Assembly: GCA_041741895.1 (NCBI GenBank)
Contig: JBGSJO010000096.1
Span: 1-17,837 of the forward strand
Direction: 5' to 3'
Source: Allopontixanthobacter sp041741895
Lineage (GTDB): Bacteria > Pseudomonadota > Alphaproteobacteria > Sphingomonadales > Sphingomonadaceae
DNA length: 17,837 bases
Shown piece after piece: positions 7,978-16,206 of the stretch. Position 1 is the stretch's first letter, and each line of letters begins with the position of its first letter. The position numbers and the translations under genes are program-made. The notes under the pieces were generated by a model. That model did not search any database, had not been told where the DNA came from, and saw only the letters and a program-made list of their open reading frames with translations.

Positions 7978-9180
7978 TCAATACAGCAGATGGGTGCGTA
8001 CCGCTTCTTGCCAAGCGGCTTCATCCGGCGCGGCAATCTGTTCCAGATCATCCGGGCCCAGGGCCGCATCATCGACCCATTGCCGCAAGGCCGCCCCGCC
8101 GTTGATCACATCGATTGCCAGCCGGTCCAATTCGTACTCATACGGGAAATCACGCCACAGATCGTAATCGGGATAAAGGCTGCGGATCGCCTTGAAGGCC
8201 AACGCTTGCAGCCGCCACGGGCGGAACGCTGCGTGATCGTAAAACGGCCTCTCCGGATGGATCATCAAGGCGCTGCATAATTGCCCCTGATGTTTGTGGA
8301 AAGTCGGCTCGAACCAGCATTCGCGCAGCTTGCATCCGCTGAGCCATTCAGGTGCGATTCGTTGCATTTCCCGGTGCACCGCCGCTGCATCCAGATCGGG
8401 CGCGCCGAACAGCACTTCCAGCGGGCGGGTGGTGCCCCTGCCCTCGCTCAGATTGGTGCCTTCCAGCATGACCGTACCGGCATAGGCGCGGGCCATGTTC
8501 ACATTGGCCGCATTGGGGCTGGGGTTGATCCAGACGCGGCCCTCCGGCCATCCGAAGCCGGGGGCAGCAGGCTGCCAACCGGTCATTTCAATCACGCGAT
8601 ATTCCACATCGAGACCGAAATAATCGATGAACCAATGGCCCATTTCGCCCATGGTCAGCCCGTGCCGCATCGCCATTGGCGCGGCCCCGACGAAACTTTC
8701 CTGCCCGGGCACCAGCAGCGTGCCCTCCACCGGGCGCCCGGCAGGGTTGGGCCGGTCCAGCACCCACACGACCTTGCCATGTTTCGATGCTTCTTCAAGC
8801 AGATACAGCAGAGTGGTGGCAAAGGTATAGATGCGGCAGCCGAGGTCCTGAAGGTCGAACAGGAACACGTCCGCGCTCGACATCATCTGCCCGGCCGGAC
8901 GGCGAACCTCGCCATAAAGACTGAACACCGGGATGCCGTACACCGGGTCGGTCTCGTCCCGGGTTTCGACCATATTATCCTGCTTGTCGCCCTTCAGCCC
9001 GTGTTGCGGCCCAAAGGCGCTGGTCACATTGACCCCCGCGTCGATCAGGGCATCGAGCGAATGGGTAAGGTCAGCGGTAACAGAGGCGGGGTGCGCCACC
9101 AAGGCCACCCGCTTTCCCATCAAATCAGCACGCAATGCAGGCTCCGCCAGCAAGCGGTCGATACCGAATTTGACGCTCAT
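7978..9180 (-). CDS. DUF1343 family protein, probable exo-beta-N-acetylmuramidase (NamZ/GH171-like)
   Basis: The 400-residue protein carries the DUF1343 signatures: FGPQHGLKGDKQDNMVE at 56-72, PVFSLYGEVRRP at 84-95, VFLFDLQDLGCRIYTF at 105-120, VLDRPNPAGRPVEG at 140-153 and GTNLSEGRGTTRPLE at 241-255. Characterised relatives such as Bacillus subtilis NamZ remove N-acetylmuramic acid from the non-reducing end of peptidoglycan fragments, so a role in wall-fragment recycling is likely. The ATG at 9180 gives MSVKFGIDRLL, with no hydrophobic signal sequence, so the enzyme appears cytoplasmic unless it is exported in an unusual way. Its ATG overlaps the TGA of the upstream DOMON-like gene (ATGA), indicating translational coupling. 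A GTG 11 codons upstream is also open but lies inside that gene. Confidence 0.85.
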   Translation of the reverse strand: MSVKFGIDRLLAEPALRADLMGKRVALVAHPASVTADLTHSLDALIDAGVNVTSAFGPQHGLKGDKQDNMVETRDETDPVYGIPVFSLYGEVRRPAGQMMSSADVFLFDLQDLGCRIYTFATTLLYLLEEASKHGKVVWVLDRPNPAGRPVEGTLLVPGQESFVGAAPMAMRHGLTMGEMGHWFIDYFGLDVEYRVIEMTGWQPAAPGFGWPEGRVWINPSPNAANVNMARAYAGTVMLEGTNLSEGRGTTRPLEVLFGAPDLDAAAVHREMQRIAPEWLSGCKLRECWFEPTFHKHQGQLCSALMIHPERPFYDHAAFRPWRLQALAFKAIRSLYPDYDLWRDFPYEYELDRLAIDVINGGAALRQWVDDAALGPDDLEQIAAPDEAAWQEAVRTHLLY

Positions 9181-9698
9181 AGTGCCTGATCTTCGAGATG
9201 GAGGGCCCTGCACACCTTGCTGTGAAATTCGGGTTTGCCGGCCGGGAATGCGAGCGCCCAGAACTGGATATTTCCCTGCTTGTCCTCGATAATTCCATTA
9301 AGCGCGACATCGGCAGGAACCGGTAGCTCGGAGACAATTTCCGCCTCGACCACCAATGTATCCCCTTCCCTGCGATACTGGATTGCGACATCGGCCGGGG
9401 CATTGCGCGAATTCAGCCGGAAATCGTCGAAATCATAGCAGGCCCAGCGGGTTGAGGGGGAGAGGTTGAACTCACGATAATAAGCGCCGCCATCGGGCTG
9501 CCAGAAAATTTCAAAGCAGGAAGTCCGCCACAAATTGTCCATCCGCACCGGTTCGGTGATTTCGGGGATGATGATGGCATCCAGATCGCCCATTGCACGA
9601 AAGACCGCGCGGCAGCCGGATGGCGTTGCCTCAATCGAGGCGTTGATCGCGACGACAGGTCCGGCGGGGCAATCGGGATGCAGGATCAAATTGTTCAT
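9177..9698 (-). CDS. DOMON-like domain protein
   Basis: The protein is about 173 residues long and matches the DOMON-like family: an N-terminal LILHPD strand, then LWRTSCFEIFW and YYREFNLSPSTRWACYDFDDFR, the last two being the clearest signatures. Further beta-rich sequence follows to ALHLEDQAL. Such domains are beta-sandwiches and often bind sugars or heme; which applies here is not visible. The start is uncertain: ATG at 9698 gives MNNLILHPD, which suits the family, while ATG at 9704 adds two residues. Neither has a good Shine-Dalgarno. There is no signal peptide. The 4-base overlap with the DUF1343 gene suggests the two act on the same sugar substrate. It is divergent from tyrS. Confidence 0.8.
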   Translation of the reverse strand: MNNLILHPDCPAGPVVAINASIEATPSGCRAVFRAMGDLDAIIIPEITEPVRMDNLWRTSCFEIFWQPDGGAYYREFNLSPSTRWACYDFDDFRLNSRNAPADVAIQYRREGDTLVVEAEIVSELPVPADVALNGIIEDKQGNIQFWALAFPAGKPEFHSKVCRALHLEDQAL

Positions 9699-9728
9699 GC
9701 CCATGCCTATTACTGAGCCGGGAGACGC

Positions 9729-9756
9729 TTTCAAGCATTCTGCTGCAAGCTATAAG
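9729..9756 (+). promoter_or_regulatory. Candidate promoter for tyrS
   Basis: TTTCAA at 9729-9734 and TATAAG at 9751-9756 are 16 bp apart in the 98-bp gap between the DOMON-like gene and tyrS. Transcription would begin near 9763, leaving a leader of about 34 bases. That leader is too short for a T-box or similar tRNA-sensing element, and none is visible. The -35 match is weak. Confidence 0.35.
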
Positions 9757-9796
9757 CGTTTCCCCAGCGCAATTTCGCTGCTAGACGCCGCGGCCT

Positions 9797-11026
9797 ATGA
9801 GCCAATATTTATCCGATCTCTTGCGTCTGCTCGACCAGCGCGGCTATATTCACCAGGCCACCGATCCGGCGGCGCTCGATGCGCTGGCGATGAAACAGAT
9901 TGTCCCGGGCTATATCGGTTTCGATGCCACCGCGCCTTCGCTGCACATCGGTAGTCTAGTGCAGATCATGATGCTGCGCCGATTGCAGCAGACGGGCCAT
10001 AAGCCGATAGTGCTGATGGGCGGCGGGACCACGCGGATTGGCGATCCGACCGGGCGCGATGAAAGCCGCAAGATGCTGAACGACGAAACGATTGACGCGA
10101 ACATCGCTTCGATCCGTACAGTATTCGAAAAACTGTTGATTTTTGGCGATGGGCCAAGCGATGCGGTCATGGTTAACAACCACGATTGGCTGGAGAAGCT
10201 CGGTTATATCGAGATGCTGCAGAAGGTCGGAACCCATTTTACCGTAAACCGGATGCTGACGTTCGATTCGGTAAAATTGCGGCTCGAACGCGAACAGCCG
10301 ATGACCTTTCTCGAATTCAATTACATGATCTTGCAGGGATATGACTATCGCCATCTCGCGCAGACAATGGGCGCCCGGCTGCAAATGGGCGGCAGTGACC
10401 AATGGGGCAATATCGTCAACGGGATCGAACTCACGCGCCGGATGGACGGGATAGAGGTTTACGGGTTCACCACGCCTCTACTGACCACGGCAGACGGCGC
10501 GAAGATGGGCAAGACTGCCGCAGGCGCCGTGTGGCTGAATGAAGCGCAGCTGCCGAGTTACGATTTCTGGCAATATTGGCGCAATGTCGATGACCGCGAT
10601 GTCGGCCGGTTTCTGCGCTTGTTCACCGATCTGCCGCTGGATGAAATCGCCCGGCTGGAAGCATTGGAAGGCAGCGCTATCAACGATGCCAAGGTGGTGC
10701 TGGCCAATGAAGTGACCGGCCTGGTGCGCGGGCCAGATGCGGCACGGGCGGCGGCAGGCACTGCATCGGCGACCTTTGCCGGCGGCGGTCTTGGTGAAGA
10801 TCTGCCTACCCTAGCGATTGGTTCTGGGGGAATGGGGATCACAGCGATCTGCACCGCCATCGGATTCACCCAGTCCAACGGCGAGGCGAAACGCAAGATT
10901 GCAGAAGGCGCCGTGAAGATCGACGATGTGGCCGTGACCGACCCCGGTCTGCAACTGGAAATCCCCGATGGTGAGAGCCGAAAGCTGAGCCTGGGCAAGA
11001 AAAAGCATGGCATCCTGAAACCCTGA
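9797..11026 (+). CDS. tyrS: Tyrosine--tRNA ligase
   Basis: Tyrosyl-tRNA synthetase charges tRNA-Tyr with tyrosine in the cytoplasm. The 409-residue class I enzyme has the HIGH-type motif as HIGS at 50-53, a GFDATAPSLH nucleotide-binding lead-in at 41-50, the tyrosine-site region LQMGGSDQWGN at 195-205 and the KMSKS-type loop as KMGKT at 236-240. A C-terminal S4 RNA-binding domain lies at about 348-400 (IGFTQSNGEAKRKIAEGAVK). Length and motif order are normal for the bacterial TyrS form that carries an S4 domain. The ATG at 9797 has no obvious Shine-Dalgarno, but MSQYLSDLLRLL fits the usual N-terminus. A single tyrS is visible; a second copy elsewhere cannot be excluded. Confidence 0.95.
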   Translation: MSQYLSDLLRLLDQRGYIHQATDPAALDALAMKQIVPGYIGFDATAPSLHIGSLVQIMMLRRLQQTGHKPIVLMGGGTTRIGDPTGRDESRKMLNDETIDANIASIRTVFEKLLIFGDGPSDAVMVNNHDWLEKLGYIEMLQKVGTHFTVNRMLTFDSVKLRLEREQPMTFLEFNYMILQGYDYRHLAQTMGARLQMGGSDQWGNIVNGIELTRRMDGIEVYGFTTPLLTTADGAKMGKTAAGAVWLNEAQLPSYDFWQYWRNVDDRDVGRFLRLFTDLPLDEIARLEALEGSAINDAKVVLANEVTGLVRGPDAARAAAGTASATFAGGGLGEDLPTLAIGSGGMGITAICTAIGFTQSNGEAKRKIAEGAVKIDDVAVTDPGLQLEIPDGESRKLSLGKKKHGILKP

Positions 11027-11053
11027 AACGCCCAGAAATACGTCGAATTCGTC

Positions 11054-11085
11054 CGAAATGTGCCATTTCAGCACATTTGGCTTTT
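11054..11085 (+). terminator. Possible weak terminator after tyrS
   Basis: AAATGTGC at 11056-11063 and GCACATTT at 11071-11078 form a perfect 8-bp stem around a 7-base loop, flanked by CC and GG that could add two pairs across a bulged G. CTTTT follows at 11081-11085. The stem is AT-rich and the T-run is short. It could be a weak terminator of tyrS or a structure ahead of the PilZ gene. Confidence 0.35.
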
Positions 11086-11148
11086 ACAAAATATCAGCCT
11101 TTTGGCTTCATAAGGCCCCCTCCACGAACATACGGAAGGCGAAGACCA

Positions 11149-11487
11149 TTGACTGTCGGAGCACAATTATCAGTAACCGATCTGCGCAGGGCAACGCGCC
11201 ATCCGGTTGATTTCCCGGTTATTGCGGAGCATCGCGATAGCGGTGATCTGCAGCTGCACATCAGCAATGTTTCAGCCCACGGCTTCATGGTCGATGATGC
11301 CGCAAATTTGGCGCGCGGTGACCGCGTGATTGTACGCTTGCCGGTAGTGGGCCGGATCGAGGCCTATGTTATCTGGCTGCGGGAAAACCGCGCTGGATTC
11401 CAGTTCGAGCGGATCATCCGGTATGATGAATTCATGCAGATCATCGACACCCTTCAGCCGAACCCCCGCTTGCGTAAAGCCCGCTAA
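11149..11487 (+). CDS. Single-domain PilZ protein (putative cyclic-di-GMP binding)
   Basis: PilZ domains bind cyclic di-GMP and pass the signal to motility, polysaccharide or secretion machinery. The protein of about 112 residues carries the two ligand motifs in order: RRATR at 13-17 (the RxxxR switch) and NVSAHG at 40-45 (the [D/N]xSxxG motif). These are followed by the barrel strands GDRVIVRLPVVGRIEAYVIW (57-76) and GFQFER. Both motifs are intact, so binding is expected. No in-frame ATG exists before the middle of the domain. TTG at 11149 is chosen because GGAAGG lies 9 bases upstream; an earlier TTG at 11077 would add 24 residues but lies inside the hairpin after tyrS and has no ribosome-binding site. 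The gene stands 78 bp before the MFS gene and may share its transcript. Confidence 0.8.
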   Translation: MTVGAQLSVTDLRRATRHPVDFPVIAEHRDSGDLQLHISNVSAHGFMVDDAANLARGDRVIVRLPVVGRIEAYVIWLRENRAGFQFERIIRYDEFMQIIDTLQPNPRLRKAR

Positions 11488-11565
11488 TCCGGAAATTCTG
11501 GTGCATGGTTGCACTTCGATAATTGATGGCTTGGAAATAGCTCCAGCGCCTGTCATGGCGCCAAA

Positions 11566-12873
11566 GTGCGTGTTGAAAACCCCGATTTGATCACATCTCC
11601 GCTCGCTATCGCTGATTATCGGCGATATTGGGCGGCGCGCTTTCTGGCCGTTTTCGCTACGATCTCCATGGTCGTGCTGATCGGCTACCAAACCTATGAT
11701 GTGGCGCGGGCCGATTACGGGATGGACCGCCCGGAAGCAGCATTCCAGCTTGGACTTCTCGGCCTGGCACAATTTATTCCGCTGTTCCTGCTCACCCCGG
11801 TTGCTGGCATTGCGGCGGACCGGTTTGACCGCCGCGTGGTCGTGTTGGTCGCCAATTTAGTTGATGGCTGTATCGCGGTGACGCTGGCCGTCCTGACTTA
11901 TCAGGCTGCGCTCAGCCTGCCGATCCTGTTCACTTTAGCGGCGTTGCACGGCGCAGCGCGGGTATTCAACGGTCCCGCCCTCAGCTCGATCGCCCCGAAC
12001 ATCGTGCCACCCCGCTTGCTGCCCCGTGCAATCGCGCTGGGTTCGATCGCCTGGCAGGTAGGCAGTGTAGTCGGGCCCGGCATTGGCGGTGTCTTGTTCG
12101 AAATATCCCCTTCCCTACCCCATTTCCTTTCTGCCGGCCTGCTGGTTGCATCGGGCCTGCTGATCATGTCTATCCGCCCCATGCGCGCCAAACAGGAAGG
12201 TCCGCCAGTACATCCAGTCCGGCAAATCCTGCTGGGTTTGCAGTTCGTGAAGCGGGAGCGGTTCCTGCTTGGTTGCATAACGCTGGACCTGTTTGCAGTA
12301 CTGCTGGCCGGGGCTACCGCGCTGCTGCCGGTCTATGCCCGCGATATTCTGAATGTGGGCGCCGATGGCCTGGGCTTCATGCGTGGGGCAATCGCGGCGG
12401 GGGCTGCTCTGGTGGCTCTGGTGCTGTCTTTCAAGCCGCTGGAAACCAATGTCGGGGTGAAGATGCTGTGGTCCGTTGGCGTGTTTGGCGCTCTGACCAT
12501 TGCCTTCGCCTTTTCGCGCGATTTCTACCTGTCGATGGGAATACTGGCGTTGCTGGGTGCGGCGGACATGGTTTCGGTGTTCATCCGCTCCTCGTTGGTC
12601 CAGCTCAATACGCCGGATTCAATGCGCGGGCGGGTTTCGTCCATATCCGGCCTGGCCATTTCCGCCTCGAACGAACTGGGTGAAATGCAATCCGGGCTGG
12701 CGGCGGCCATCCTTGGCGCGACAGGCGCGGTTGCATTTGGCGGTGCGGGCGCGATATTCATTACACTCATGTGGGCGTGGCTGTTTCCTGAAATCAGGAA
12801 CGCAAAGACATTCTCATCCAAATATCTCGACGATGATCCGCCCCGAGAAAAGCCAACGGAGAAAACATCATGA
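11566..12873 (+). CDS. MFS transporter, EntS/MFS_3-like exporter
   Basis: The 435-residue protein is hydrophobic with about 12 membrane segments and a charged C-terminal tail (RNAKTFSSKYLDDDPPREKP). The MFS motif A is visible as GIAADRFDRR at 81-90 in the loop after the second segment, and ISGLAISASNELGEMQSG lies near 360-377. It resembles the MFS_3 group that includes the enterobactin exporter EntS, so export of a small molecule is likely; the substrate is not shown. The GTG at 11566 is the first start after the upstream stop and has no good ribosome-binding site, so its use is uncertain. Its TGA overlaps the ATG of cysK (ATGA at 12870-12873), meaning the two are co-translated. A link to cysteine or O-acetylserine export is possible but is only inferred from this coupling. 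Confidence 0.85.
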   Translation: MRVENPDLITSPLAIADYRRYWAARFLAVFATISMVVLIGYQTYDVARADYGMDRPEAAFQLGLLGLAQFIPLFLLTPVAGIAADRFDRRVVVLVANLVDGCIAVTLAVLTYQAALSLPILFTLAALHGAARVFNGPALSSIAPNIVPPRLLPRAIALGSIAWQVGSVVGPGIGGVLFEISPSLPHFLSAGLLVASGLLIMSIRPMRAKQEGPPVHPVRQILLGLQFVKRERFLLGCITLDLFAVLLAGATALLPVYARDILNVGADGLGFMRGAIAAGAALVALVLSFKPLETNVGVKMLWSVGVFGALTIAFAFSRDFYLSMGILALLGAADMVSVFIRSSLVQLNTPDSMRGRVSSISGLAISASNELGEMQSGLAAAILGATGAVAFGGAGAIFITLMWAWLFPEIRNAKTFSSKYLDDDPPREKPTEKTS

Positions 12874-13790
12874 AAGCCGCCTCTGTTCTCGCCACTATCG
12901 GTAACACCCCGCACATCCGCCTGTCGCGAATGTTTCCAGACCACGAGGTCTGGATCAAATCGGAACGTTCCAATCCCGGCGGATCGATCAAGGACCGTAT
13001 TGCGCTATCGATGATCGAAGCGGCCGAAAAGTCGGGCGATCTGAAGCCCGGCGGCACGATTATCGAGCCTACGTCCGGCAACACCGGGGTCGGCCTGGCC
13101 ATGGTTGCTGCAGTAAAGGGCTACACCCTGCTGCTGGTGATGCCCGAATCGATGTCGATCGAACGCCGCCGGTTGATGCTGGCCTATGGCGCGAAATTCG
13201 ACCTGACCGACAAGGCCAAGGGGATGAAGGGCGCGATCGAGCGCGCGCAGGAATTGGTCGAGCAGACAGAAGGAGCGTGGATGCCGCAGCAATTCGACAA
13301 TCCGGCCAATGTCGCCATACATATCGCGACCACGTCGCAGGAAATCCTGCATGATTTCGCAGATAATCCGATCGATGTCATGATCACCGGTGTCGGCACG
13401 GGCGGTCACTTAACTGGCTGCGCAGAGGAATTGAAGCGCCACTGGCCGCAATTGAAGGCCTTTGCGGTCGAACCAGAACTGTCACCGGTTATCGCAGGCG
13501 GCAAACCCGGACCTCACCCGATCCAGGGCATCGGCGCGGGTTTCATCCCGAGCAATCTGCATACAATGGCGATCGACGGTTCCATTCAGGTGGATGCTGA
13601 AAAGGCGAAGGAAATGGCCCGGCGCTCGGCATCCGAGGAGGGACTACTCGTCGGGATTTCCAGCGGCGCAACATTGGCAGCGATTGCGGCGAAACTGCCT
13701 GACCTGACGCCGGGTGCCCGTATTTTGGGGTTCAATTATGATACCGGGGAACGTTACCTGTCCGTCCCGGATTTCCTGCCGACGGAATAA
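12870..13790 (+). CDS. cysK: Cysteine synthase A (O-acetylserine sulfhydrylase)
   Basis: This PLP enzyme makes cysteine from O-acetylserine and sulfide in the cytoplasm. In the 306-residue protein the PLP lysine is Lys41 in NPGGSIKDR. The substrate loop is PTSGNTG at 67-73, the phosphate-binding loop is GVGTGGHLTG at 174-183, and the pyridine-nitrogen serine lies in GISSGAT at 262-268. QGIGAGFIPS at 219-228 also fits CysK. Length is normal for CysK/CysM; I prefer CysK from the SERSNPGGSIKDR and QGIGAGFIP wording, though a cystathionine beta-synthase-like role cannot be excluded. The ATG overlaps the MFS stop and has GGAGA 9 bases upstream. A strong terminator follows 17 bases after the stop. 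Confidence 0.92.
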   Translation: MKAASVLATIGNTPHIRLSRMFPDHEVWIKSERSNPGGSIKDRIALSMIEAAEKSGDLKPGGTIIEPTSGNTGVGLAMVAAVKGYTLLLVMPESMSIERRRLMLAYGAKFDLTDKAKGMKGAIERAQELVEQTEGAWMPQQFDNPANVAIHIATTSQEILHDFADNPIDVMITGVGTGGHLTGCAEELKRHWPQLKAFAVEPELSPVIAGGKPGPHPIQGIGAGFIPSNLHTMAIDGSIQVDAEKAKEMARRSASEEGLLVGISSGATLAAIAAKLPDLTPGARILGFNYDTGERYLSVPDFLPTE

Positions 13791-13807
13791 GCGCGGCGAA
13801 TTTCAAG

Positions 13808-13851
13808 CAAAAAGAACGGGCGCCCACGCAAGCGGGCGCCCGTTCTTTTTG
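13808..13851. terminator. Bidirectional rho-independent terminator between cysK and the acyl-CoA dehydrogenase gene
   Basis: A perfect 18-bp inverted repeat (left arm 13808-13825, right arm 13834-13851) surrounds an 8-base loop ACGCAAGC. Each arm contains the GC-rich core GAACGGGCGCCC, and an A5/T5 tract flanks it, so a T-run follows the stem in both directions. It serves the convergent genes cysK (plus) and acyl-CoA dehydrogenase (minus). Confidence 0.93.
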
Positions 13852-13864
13852 TGCAAAGTGAAGA

Positions 13865-15670
13865 TCAGGCCGCAGTGGCGAAATCTTCTTCCTTCAGCGC
13901 CATCATCGATGCAGCACCACTTTCGATCTTGCGGCGCAATGCACCAGCATCCGGAATAAACCGGTCTGCGTAATAACGGGCGGTAGTCAGCTTGGCTTCG
14001 TAGAACGCCGCATCATCACTGCCGGCAGCCAGTTTGGCGACAGCGACATTCGCCATCCGCAGCCACATCAGGCCGAGCGATACGATGCCCATGAGGTGCA
14101 TGTAATGATGCGCGCCGGCACCCAGATCGTTGGGGTTCTGCATCGCGTGCTGCATAAACCACATCGTGGCTGTCTTCTGGTCAGTCAGCGCCCTGTCCAG
14201 CGCCTCGGCAATTGGCTTCAGGGCATCGTCCTTCTTGGCCGAGGCAATTTCCTCGTCGACCGTCTTGAAGAACGCCTGGATCGCCGCGCCGCCCTTGTGC
14301 GCCAGTTTCCGGCCGCACAGATCCATGGCCTGCACCCCGTTGGTGCCTTCGTAGATCATCGCGATGCGCGAATCGCGCACGAATTGCTCCATGCCCCATT
14401 CGGCAATGTATCCGTGGCCGCCGTAAACCTGCTGCATGTTGTTGGCGATGTCATAGCCCTTGTCAGTGCCGTAACCCTTGATCACCGGGGTCAGCAGGCT
14501 GATGATCATGTCGGCTTCTTCACGCTCTTCCTCGGTCTGCGCCTTGTGAGTCAGATCAACTTGCAACGCGCCCCACAATGCCAGTGCACGCATCCCTTCG
14601 GTAAATGCCTTGGCATCCATAAGCATCCGGCGAACATCCGGGTGAACAAAGATCGGATCCGCCTGTGCCTGCGGTTCTGCCGGGCCGGTCAGGGCGCGGC
14701 CCTGACGGCGGTCCAGCGCGTATGTGACCGCGTTCTGGTAGGAAATTTCAGCCTGCGCGAGACCCTGGATACCCACACCGAGACGAGCGGCATTCATCAT
14801 GATGAACATCGCGGCCAGGCCCTTGTTTTCCTCGCCAACCATCCAGCCGCTCGCGCCATCATAATTCATCAGGCAGGTCGAATTGCCGTGGATGCCCATC
14901 TTTTCTTCAATGGAACCGCATATCACGCCGTTGCGCGTCCCGGGATTGCCATCCGCATCGACAATGAATTTGGGAACGATGAACAGCGAGATGCCCTTGG
15001 AACTGTCCGGCGCGCCGGGTGTCTTGGCCAGCACCAGGTGGATGATATTCTCGGACAGGTCATGCTCGCCAGCGGAGATGAAAATCTTTGTGCCGGTGAT
15101 TGCATAGGATCCATCCGCCTGCGGCTCCGCCTTGGTACGGATCATGCCCAAATCGGTGCCGCAATGCGGCTCGGTCAGGTTCATGGTGCCGGTCCATTCG
15201 CCGGAAATCATCTTGGGAAGGTACATTTCCTTCTGTTCGTCCGATCCCTTGGCAGTAATCGCGGATATCGCGCCGGCAGTCAGGCCGGGATACATGGCAA
15301 AGGCCTGATTGGACGCAGCCATGAATTCCTCAACCACAAAGCCCAGGACATGCGGCATCCCCTGCCCGCCGAATTCTTCAGGCTGGGCAATCGTGCCCCA
15401 GCCCGATTCGCGGTACTGCGCGAAAGCTTTTTTGAAACCGGTGGGCGTGGTCACGCTGCCATCGGCGTTGCGGGTGCAGCCTTCACGGTCGCCAATCTGG
15501 TTAAGCGGATGCAGGACCTCGGCACAGAATTTGCCTGCTTCGTTAATGACTGTGTCGATCATGTCGGCAGAGGCATTCTCGAAACCGGGCAGATTTCCGT
15601 AACTGGCCAGATCGAGCATTTCATTGACGATGAAGCGCGTATCACGCGTCGGGGCGGTATAGGTTGGCAT
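13865..15670 (-). CDS. Acyl-CoA dehydrogenase (large form, DmdC/AcdA-like)
   Basis: This FAD enzyme introduces a double bond between C2 and C3 of an acyl-CoA. The 601-residue protein is longer than the usual 380-400 because it has the N-terminal YTAPTRDTRFIVNEMLDL extension and a C-terminal domain at about 460-601. FAD and substrate motifs are present: MYPGLTAGA at 126-134, MNLTEPHCGTDLG at 163-175 and the flavin-domain run ITGTKIFISAGEHD at 191-204. The catalytic base should be Glu441 in MIYEGTNGVQA. The shape resembles methylmercaptopropionyl-CoA dehydrogenase DmdC and long-chain enzymes alike, so substrate cannot be assigned. The ATG at 15670 has AAAGGA about 9 bases upstream. The MerR gene ends 37 bp upstream on the same strand, so the two form an operon. 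Confidence 0.93.
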   Translation of the reverse strand: MPTYTAPTRDTRFIVNEMLDLASYGNLPGFENASADMIDTVINEAGKFCAEVLHPLNQIGDREGCTRNADGSVTTPTGFKKAFAQYRESGWGTIAQPEEFGGQGMPHVLGFVVEEFMAASNQAFAMYPGLTAGAISAITAKGSDEQKEMYLPKMISGEWTGTMNLTEPHCGTDLGMIRTKAEPQADGSYAITGTKIFISAGEHDLSENIIHLVLAKTPGAPDSSKGISLFIVPKFIVDADGNPGTRNGVICGSIEEKMGIHGNSTCLMNYDGASGWMVGEENKGLAAMFIMMNAARLGVGIQGLAQAEISYQNAVTYALDRRQGRALTGPAEPQAQADPIFVHPDVRRMLMDAKAFTEGMRALALWGALQVDLTHKAQTEEEREEADMIISLLTPVIKGYGTDKGYDIANNMQQVYGGHGYIAEWGMEQFVRDSRIAMIYEGTNGVQAMDLCGRKLAHKGGAAIQAFFKTVDEEIASAKKDDALKPIAEALDRALTDQKTATMWFMQHAMQNPNDLGAGAHHYMHLMGIVSLGLMWLRMANVAVAKLAAGSDDAAFYEAKLTTARYYADRFIPDAGALRRKIESGAASMMALKEEDFATAA

Positions 15671-15707
15671 AGATTAAGTCCTTTGCGGAGAGGGCTTGGG
15701 TAAGGGA

Positions 15708-16190
15708 TCAGCTTTCAGGGCTGTCCACATCAAGGCGTTCGATCTGTTTGATGAAATCGGACAATTCGCTGATCGATGAATCTATATCGTCCCGCTGCGC
15801 CTTCAATTTCGTGACATGGCGGCGGCAGCGGTCGATGGTGACACGGCGCTGCTCTACCCGGCCATCGTCCAGATCATAAAGGTCTATCATTTCGCGGATT
15901 TCGGTCAGGCTGAAGCCGACATTCTTGGCCCGCATGATCCATGCCAACCGCGCCCGATCACGCTTGGAATAGACCCGCGTCAATCCGATGCGGGCTGGCG
16001 CGACCAGGCCTTCATCCTCGTAAAAACGCAGCGCCCGGGCAGTACAATCGAATTCGGATGTCAGATCCGAAATGCTGAACTGTTCGCGCGATAATATGTC
16101 AGGCCGTTCCAGATGTGCACCAGCATGGCGGGCATGGCCGGAATGATCCTTGGCGGTTTCGATCGGTTTGGCGTGGGCTGCGTTTGGCAT
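15708..16190 (-). CDS. MerR-family transcriptional regulator (LiuR-like)
   Basis: The 160-residue protein has a MerR winged-helix domain at about 38-105: FSISDLTSEFDCTARALRFY then EDEGLVAP, YSKRDRARLAWIMRAKNVGFSL and TEIREMIDLYD. A dimerisation coiled coil follows at about 112-152. The C-terminus lacks the cysteine ligands of metal-sensing MerR proteins, which fits regulators of acyl-CoA catabolism such as LiuR. The N-terminal 30 residues are rich in His and Ala (HAKPIETAKDHSGHARHAGAH), of unclear purpose. It is followed by the acyl-CoA dehydrogenase gene, the likely target, and preceded by the palindrome at 16207-16222, the likely operator for autoregulation. The ATG at 16190 has only a weak purine-rich lead (GGCGG). 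Confidence 0.88.
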   Translation of the reverse strand: MPNAAHAKPIETAKDHSGHARHAGAHLERPDILSREQFSISDLTSEFDCTARALRFYEDEGLVAPARIGLTRVYSKRDRARLAWIMRAKNVGFSLTEIREMIDLYDLDDGRVEQRRVTIDRCRRHVTKLKAQRDDIDSSISELSDFIKQIERLDVDSPES

Positions 16191-16206
16191 AGCCGCCGTC
16201 TATCTA

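Noticed and set aside
8281..9189. A 302-codon plus-strand frame opposite the DUF1343 gene
   Set aside because: The minus strand has clear DUF1343 signatures across the same stretch; the plus-strand product has no recognisable domain and no ribosome-binding site.
14096..15703. A 535-codon open frame on the plus strand opposite the acyl-CoA dehydrogenase gene
   Set aside because: It mirrors a well-conserved gene with intact motifs; its protein sequence shows no family features, and long antisense frames are common opposite GC-rich genes.
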